From CAZLMG01 sp964560765 (lineage in GTDB: Bacteria; Bdellovibrionota_B; Oligoflexia; Oligoflexales; CAZLMG01), in NCBI GenBank assembly GCA_964560765.1, contig CAZLMG010000010.1, forward strand, positions 62,001-126,000: a stretch of 64,000 bases of DNA, read 5' to 3'. The notes beneath the pieces were generated by a model. That model had not been told where the DNA came from and searched no databases. It worked only from the letters and a program-made list of their open reading frames with translations. This document shows, piece after piece, positions 59,083 to 64,000 of this stretch. Each line of letters starts with the position of its first letter. Position 1 is the stretch's first letter. The translations under genes and the position numbers were made by a program.

Positions 59083-60228
59083 TTGAATTGGCGATTGATC
59101 ATTTTCGGCTTTGCCATGCTCCTGCTGGCGTCCTTCTTGGATAATCTGCGCGGGCCACTCCTGCCTCAGATCACAGAGTCCCTGCGCATACCCTATGGCC
59201 AGTCCAGTTCTCTGATCTTTGCTGGAAATATCGCGTCGGTCGTGGCGACACTGGCTTTGATCTGGGCAAACAAGAATTTCCGGTCGCGCACGCTGGCAAA
59301 GGTAAGCCTCGCCATTGCCGTGGCGGCCTGTCTTTTAAGCCTGACGGTTGATTCGTTGGCGAGCCTAATGCTGTTTTCGATTGTGTTGGGCAGCAGCGTC
59401 ACCATCATGGGCAGTCTAAGCAATGTTTACGTGATCCAAGGCTCCCCCGTGCACCGTCGGGCGCGTATTCTTTCTGGTCTGCATTCTCTATATGGTGTGG
59501 GCTCGGTCATCGCAGCACTGGCCGTTGCCGCTCAAACACGCTACCAAATGCCCTGGCACGCCATCTTTATGGTCGCCTTGATATTTTTTTCTGCCATGCT
59601 TGTGGCGATTAGCGCTACCCGATCGCGCTCGGGTACCGAGGCCGCAGAATCCACAAGCGCCAACGAGAAATCGCATTTCGCACTCCGTGATCTGTTCATT
59701 TGCTTGCCATTGACGCTGTATGTGCTCGGCGAAGTCGGCTGCTCAACCTGGCTCGTAACCTTCGTTACGCAGTCGCGCGGATTCTCGGAGACAGATGCCT
59801 CACTGCTGCTCTCTGCATTTTTTGCCGTTATGGCTGTCACTCGGATCGTCACGTTCTTGGCGGTCGGACATGGGCGAGAGTGGCTGTGGATGCGTTGGTC
59901 AATGACTGCTGCGGTCGTCAGTTTTGTGCTGGGCATCACCGTGAATCCATACTTTTTACCGGCCACTGGTCTCTTTGGGCCATTTTTCCCCCTGTACGTC
60001 AGCCACATTCGCGTCGCTAAGCCGCAAAACTGGCAGTCCATGGCCCTCATCAGCTTCGCGATGATCCAGGGGGCCTTGGCCTGCCTCCACTACAGCATGG
60101 GATCTTTCGTCGATGCCATCGGGGCGGAGAGTGCTTATTGGCTACCGGTTAGCTTTTTGGTCATCGCCTGGGCTACGACCTTGCGGCCCCGACAAGTTGA
60201 AACTACACTCTTCAGCACACCTGCATAA
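59083..60228 (+). CDS. MFS transporter
   Basis: A polytopic membrane protein of about 381 residues with 12 predicted helices in two halves split by a charged loop (ATRSRSGTEAAESTSANEKSH). The frame is open back to 59020. I place the start at TTG 59083, where AGGGAG at 59069-59074 lies 8 nt upstream; ATG 59053 has no ribosome site. The first residues, NWRLIIFGFAMLLLASFLDNLRGPLLPQITESL, match the first helix of the superfamily. No specific substrate family is recognised. It is followed by the GST-like gene after 18 bp, so the two share an operon. Confidence 0.85.
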   Translation: MNWRLIIFGFAMLLLASFLDNLRGPLLPQITESLRIPYGQSSSLIFAGNIASVVATLALIWANKNFRSRTLAKVSLAIAVAACLLSLTVDSLASLMLFSIVLGSSVTIMGSLSNVYVIQGSPVHRRARILSGLHSLYGVGSVIAALAVAAQTRYQMPWHAIFMVALIFFSAMLVAISATRSRSGTEAAESTSANEKSHFALRDLFICLPLTLYVLGEVGCSTWLVTFVTQSRGFSETDASLLLSAFFAVMAVTRIVTFLAVGHGREWLWMRWSMTAAVVSFVLGITVNPYFLPATGLFGPFFPLYVSHIRVAKPQNWQSMALISFAMIQGALACLHYSMGSFVDAIGAESAYWLPVSFLVIAWATTLRPRQVETTLFSTPA

Positions 60229-60246
60229 TTCATCAGGAGCAGATCC

Positions 60247-60951
60247 ATGTCGGAACCTGTCGTCTTGTACCAAGGACCGCGCGCCTGGGGACATCCCAAC
60301 GTCAGCCCATTTTGCACCAAAGTCGAACTATTCTTGCGGGCTGCAAAAATCCAATACCGCACCGCGGGCTTCAATCCGACGCGCGCTCCGAAAGGCAAGA
60401 TGCCGTACATACTCTTTGACGGACAACTGCTGCCCGACTCCAGTTTGATCATTGAGCATCTTGTGAAAAAGTATCAAATCGATTGGGATCGACACCTTTC
60501 TCCAAAGCAGAAGGCCATTGGTCATCTGCTCAAACGCACACTCGAAGAGGCCACCTATTTCTGTGAGCTGTGGAATCGCTGGGGTGACGATGACAACTGG
60601 AAGACGGTAAAGTCGATCTACTTTGGTTTCATGCCAGCACCGATCCGAGCCGTCGTGCCAGAAATCCTGCGACGGAAAGTAAAAGCAGCGGCCTGGGGTC
60701 AGGGTGTCGCCAGATATTCGCGCGCGGAATTAAGTGCCATCGTCGACCACGACTTTAGCGCGATCGCCGAGATCATCGGCAGCGGGCCGTTTGCACTTGG
60801 AGAGCAGTTTACAACCTATGATTGCACTGCATATGCGTTTCTGTTGGCCGGCACCGCACCCATGCCCAACCCACTGTCGCCAGGGTTGCGCGCACATCCG
60901 AATTTGACAACCTACTTGCAACGTGTGAAGGAGTTGTATTTTGCCAATTAA
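60247..60951 (+). CDS. Glutathione S-transferase-fold protein (metaxin/Fax-like)
   Basis: A 234-residue soluble GST-fold protein. The thioredoxin-like N-terminal half has LYQGPRAWGHPNVSPFCTKVELFLRAAKIQYRT and KGKMPYILFDGQLLPDSSLIIEHL, the usual glutathione-binding region with Pro before the beta-strand. The C-terminal helical part, ALGEQFTTYDCTAYAFLLAG, is typical of the metaxin/Fax branch, which has bacterial members of unknown role. AGGAG lies 7 nt before the ATG. It lies 18 bp after the MFS gene, and its stop overlaps the start of the membrane protein gene, so all three form one operon. Confidence 0.85.
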   Translation: MSEPVVLYQGPRAWGHPNVSPFCTKVELFLRAAKIQYRTAGFNPTRAPKGKMPYILFDGQLLPDSSLIIEHLVKKYQIDWDRHLSPKQKAIGHLLKRTLEEATYFCELWNRWGDDDNWKTVKSIYFGFMPAPIRAVVPEILRRKVKAAAWGQGVARYSRAELSAIVDHDFSAIAEIIGSGPFALGEQFTTYDCTAYAFLLAGTAPMPNPLSPGLRAHPNLTTYLQRVKELYFAN

Positions 60952-62392
60952 AAATGCTGCGCCCTTTCGTTTTCTCGAGCGCAAACCTGCGAAGAAGATC
61001 GGCTATTTTTCTGCTTTCGCACTCAGCTTCCTACTGAGTCTTGGCACCGCCCTTGCCCAAGGCGAACAAGGCTTCAGTACGGTCATTCTGCCAACAGCCG
61101 CCACCGATGAAAATCAGAATCCCATTCGCATCGATGTTGGCGAGATATCACTAGCTGATGTTCCAGCCTGGCTTGATCGAGCCAAATCAGTTCTACCACC
61201 GACCGAAGTTCTAACTGTAGCCGTCTACATACCGCGCGAACTGCCCAGGCCTGCGGCAGATTCGTATGTGGCACAAGTGGAAAGCTCTTTCGCTGGACGC
61301 AAGGTTAAGATCACGCGCGTCGTCGCTGATGCCTCGACGGGCGCAGTCGCCGTGTCGAATGCCAATCGAGAACTGGAGCAACTAAAACTCAGCCGAGAGC
61401 TGCCGCTTGAACCCGTGGCCATCGACTCGGCCATCGCTGCCAATCAAGAGCAAGCAGCGCAGGTCAAGTCATGGTCAGGTCGCGTCAAGGAGTTTGCCAG
61501 CACCGCGTTTTCGCCGAAAAAAACGCTGGTCGTGGGCTCCGTCATCAACGCGGCACGTGGCGGGCTCTCGGCCACACTGTGGATAGCCTCGGGATTTAAC
61601 CCCTACTACGCGTCGCTGGCGGCCATCGATGGCTACCTGACCTACTGGTTCGGAAAACGCGCCGTTGCCTATAACGATTGGGTGTTGCGGCATGAGATAC
61701 CATTTTGGAAGAGTAACCCCCTGGTCAGATTCTATGACCGCTCGCGCGCCATCAAGACGTTTGTCTTCAATATGGCCGTATGGAGTATCGCTTATCGCAC
61801 CTTTCAGAATACGTTGGTTTATCTCGGTGCCGAGGGCACCAAGGCAGGTCCATTGTCGCCGGAGATTTTGCGTGACGTCCTCATTCTGGGAACTCTGCAC
61901 ACGGCCATCGGCGCGTTGACCGCCGATGGCGTCGCCGGTTTGGCTAGTAAAGGGTATGCGTCGAAGGTAGCTCAGAGCTACATCCTTTGGAGTTTGTCGC
62001 TGGCCGGCCAAGTGGCAGTATTTGCACAGGTACAGCAAATGAATGACGCCCTGCCTTGGATTCTGGCTTCCTACTTCGGGGCCCAAGCTGGTCTCTACCT
62101 AACTGCAAAAGTTCTGCCGGCAAAGTCGCCCAGATTCGTCGTTCTACATCCTCTGTTGGGTGAGGGGGGGAGGAGCGATGCAACGGCCATTGAGCCTCTA
62201 TACAAATCCCTGGCGGCGAAAGATATGCCCATCGATGAACTCGCCAAGGAATTGGCCGCCATCGAGGAAAGGATCAAGTTGCAAGCACGGCAGCCTGCTT
62301 GGCGTCTTCGCGTGAAGGATGGGTTTGCGGTTGTCGCCAATTGGGTAAAAGGAAGTTGTGAGAGACTCGGGTTGCGCTTTCGATCGCAGTAG
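60941..62392 (+). CDS. Exported or membrane protein of unknown function
   Basis: A 483-residue protein starting with TTG 60941, which has AAGGAG 7 nt upstream and overlaps the GST stop by 11 bp. The N-terminus (about 1-40) is a signal sequence, KKIGYFSAFALSFLLSLGTALA. The middle (about 50-170) is soluble and probably periplasmic. From about 200 several hydrophobic helices follow (LVVGSVINAARGGLSATLWIASG, AIKTFVFNMAVWSIAYRTF, ILWSLSLAGQVAVFAQV, ILASYFGAQAGLYLT). A charged C-terminal tail ends the protein. No family is recognised. Third gene in the MFS-GST operon. Its stop abuts that of the convergent gene in a 10-bp palindrome. Confidence 0.72.
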   Translation: MPIKNAAPFRFLERKPAKKIGYFSAFALSFLLSLGTALAQGEQGFSTVILPTAATDENQNPIRIDVGEISLADVPAWLDRAKSVLPPTEVLTVAVYIPRELPRPAADSYVAQVESSFAGRKVKITRVVADASTGAVAVSNANRELEQLKLSRELPLEPVAIDSAIAANQEQAAQVKSWSGRVKEFASTAFSPKKTLVVGSVINAARGGLSATLWIASGFNPYYASLAAIDGYLTYWFGKRAVAYNDWVLRHEIPFWKSNPLVRFYDRSRAIKTFVFNMAVWSIAYRTFQNTLVYLGAEGTKAGPLSPEILRDVLILGTLHTAIGALTADGVAGLASKGYASKVAQSYILWSLSLAGQVAVFAQVQQMNDALPWILASYFGAQAGLYLTAKVLPAKSPRFVVLHPLLGEGGRSDATAIEPLYKSLAAKDMPIDELAKELAAIEERIKLQARQPAWRLRVKDGFAVVANWVKGSCERLGLRFRSQ

Positions 62393-64000
62393 CTACTGAG
62401 TCAAAATCATATCTTGAAATTCTGAGATATTGGCATCGGTTACCATGACACTGGATGCCGAGAAGGCGCCACTGCCGCTCGCCGTGGCAATGCGAATGCT
62501 GGTGCCGGATCGCCAGACGACATAAACGGTGTCATTACCATCGATGGCCATTTTGGCGCGAACTGCCGCCCCCGAATACACCAAACCATCGGAATAGGTA
62601 TTTGCCGCCGTGCGTATGGCTCGCCGCACTTCGTTAGTTGACGACTTGAAATAGGACATGTGAGCTCTTCCCGTTGAATCAAGGGCGATATCGGGGCGCC
62701 AAGCAGGAATGGCACCACCACCCGCCGTGCCGATACCAGTAGCGATGGTCGCTACCTCTTCGTATGCCCAAGATCCACCGCTATTTGATGCATACACTAA
62801 CCGAACCGTTGAATCGCCACCCATGTAGCAGCTCATGGCCACATGCGATTTATTGTTGCTGTCGACGACCAGCGATGCTTGACCGACACTCGTACAGGTA
62901 GTCAGTAATGAAGTTGAATTCTGCGCACCTTCAACATTGTCGATGTGCCAGACTCGAAAGGTTTCCGTAATGGGCATCTTGGTAAAGACAGCCCTCACCA
63001 CGCCATCGGCACCGACCGCCAAATCCGATGACAGATAGGATTCACTGCTGGTGACCGCCATGCTATCGATATTGTAGTAGGTTACAGCACCGTCGTCCTT
63101 CATGTGCCGCAGCATGATTGTATCGCCAGCAGAATTTGTGAAGCCAGCGATGGCTCGAATAATGCCGCTGCTGCTCACATGCATCGAAGGCTGCCCGGAA
63201 ATCGACTGCTGATCTGCAAAGCCAAAATTTCGATCGGTTCCACCGCTCCAAGAGGTCGTCAGCGTTTTTACAGTGTATTTGTATCGAGTCGGCGCCGTGC
63301 CATACATGTTAGAAAAAATCGCACTGACATCTCCATTTGTATGCGCACCCATTGCGACAAGCCAAGGCGGGCTCATTGTAGCAATACCATTGACACCAAT
63401 AGATGTAACCGTCGAGGCTACCCCGTCATCCCACGAAACGTGTTTTGCAGGATAACCATTTCCCGAATCGGCACTTGTCCAGGCGACGTGAATCACAGGG
63501 TCCACCGCGCCGCTACTGCTCGAACTAGATGTGCTGGATGAGCTCGTCGACGAGGAACTGCTACTGGCGCCAGGGCCATCCCCGCACCACGGTGTAGCTG
63601 CAGACTTCAGTTCCCGCGTAGCAGTGCCCTGATTAGCAGCCGCCAGCGCAACCCGAGTCACTTGCACCGGATACCCTGCTTCATGCACAGCAAATCGACA
63701 GAATTCCTTGGTTTCGCCGCTGGGAATTGTTCGTACGCCACACGATTTGGCCTTGCGCAAACACCCCTTGATGGGCTCTCCGTCGGGATCATCTGGAGCA
63801 TAAACATCGATCGCTATGGCGATAGAATCCGGGTCGTCATCTGGATACTCAGGATCTGAGGCGATGCTAACATCAAAGGCACCAACTGTAGTGGCTGGAG
63901 CTCCATCCTGGGTGATGATAACAATACCATTCTGGGGCGAACGTGCTGCGACCCCTTCTGCTTCCTCGTCGACCGTTGGGGCCGAACCCTCCAGAGATAC
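62393..64000 (-). CDS. Large exported-type protein with poly-Ser linker, truncated at the window edge
   Basis: The minus-strand frame is open from the stop at 62393 to the window edge, at least 535 residues, although a convenient TTG occurs at 63760. Upstream residues (AIAIDVYAPDDPDGEPIKG) continue the same coding style, so the true start lies outside. A linker of about 20 Ser and Thr residues (after WCGDGPGA) separates an N-terminal domain from a C-terminal one. The C-terminal domain has repeated strands such as LVVDSNNKSHVAMSCYMGG, IALDSTGRAHMSYFKSS and MAIDGNDTVYVVWRSG. These are BNR/beta-propeller-like blades resembling the lipoprotein at 43259. A surface-exposed role is inferred. Confidence 0.72.
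   Translation of the reverse strand, partial: VSLEGSAPTVDEEAEGVAARSPQNGIVIITQDGAPATTVGAFDVSIASDPEYPDDDPDSIAIAIDVYAPDDPDGEPIKGCLRKAKSCGVRTIPSGETKEFCRFAVHEAGYPVQVTRVALAAANQGTATRELKSAATPWCGDGPGASSSSSSTSSSSTSSSSSSGAVDPVIHVAWTSADSGNGYPAKHVSWDDGVASTVTSIGVNGIATMSPPWLVAMGAHTNGDVSAIFSNMYGTAPTRYKYTVKTLTTSWSGGTDRNFGFADQQSISGQPSMHVSSSGIIRAIAGFTNSAGDTIMLRHMKDDGAVTYYNIDSMAVTSSESYLSSDLAVGADGVVRAVFTKMPITETFRVWHIDNVEGAQNSTSLLTTCTSVGQASLVVDSNNKSHVAMSCYMGGDSTVRLVYASNSGGSWAYEEVATIATGIGTAGGGAIPAWRPDIALDSTGRAHMSYFKSSTNEVRRAIRTAANTYSDGLVYSGAAVRAKMAIDGNDTVYVVWRSGTSIRIATASGSGAFSASSVMVTDANISEFQDMILTQ

Overview
This window looks like chromosome from a diderm bacterium, most likely in or near Bdellovibrionota or another lineage formerly placed in Deltaproteobacteria. 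The clues are a TIGR02147-type regulator, a DUF6178-type protein, a STAS/zinc-ribbon protein beside a diguanylate cyclase, many LxxC lipoproteins, an outer-membrane barrel protein and very large Ig-like repeat proteins. This placement is inferred from gene content only. No rRNA, CRISPR array or replication origin was seen.

Layout. (1) 1-3233: the start of a probable M16 peptidase that runs off the left edge, a polyprenyl diphosphate synthase, then divergently a DUF6178-like gene coupled to a small acidic protein. (2) 3177-19309: an exopolysaccharide or capsule locus. It holds two GT4 glycosyltransferases, a polysaccharide deacetylase, a GT2-GT4 fusion, an initiating phosphoglycosyl transferase, GH26 and GH5 hydrolases, an orphan solute-binding protein, a Wzy-like ligase/polymerase, a Wzz-like protein, GNAT and FemAB-like acyltransferases, a flippase and GalE; a HIT hydrolase sits inside. 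The set resembles loci that accompany exosortase XrtA, but no exosortase is present here. A PAS-GGDEF diguanylate cyclase and a STAS/zinc-ribbon protein follow (19402-20910). (3) 21192-29931: an outer-membrane barrel protein, then an 8-kb gene for a 2663-residue repeat lipoprotein with a C-terminal LamG-like domain.

(4) 30254-34909: an integrated element at tRNA-Arg(UCU). It contains a 41-nt 5' tRNA fragment, the intact tRNA, a tyrosine integrase, an AbiEi/AbiEii type IV toxin-antitoxin pair, an internal tRNA-derived att copy, a second nucleotidyltransferase + winged-helix pair, and a terminal split tRNA 3' fragment. G-rich repeats accompany each att copy. I read it as two tandem cassettes, each with one bicistronic nucleotidyltransferase toxin-antitoxin module. 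This is the most interesting part of the window.

(5) 34977-64000: an accessory region rich in secreted and lipid-anchored proteins with several broken genes: a twice-interrupted lipoprotein, a TPR fragment lacking its N-terminus, and a matrixin metalloprotease with an in-frame TGA. Intact genes include a DUF1554/fibronectin lipoprotein, a transglutaminase-like protein, two divergent RHS/YD-repeat lipoproteins, a CxxCH lipoprotein, two His-rich exported proteins, a beta-propeller protein, a TIGR02147 regulator, a B12-binding protein, APC and MFS transporters, a metaxin-like GST, a membrane protein, and a large poly-Ser-linker protein that runs off the right edge.

Start codons were moved from the longest open frame wherever a Shine-Dalgarno sequence or a conserved N-terminus argued for it. 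Family names rest on motif recognition by eye; no database search was run.
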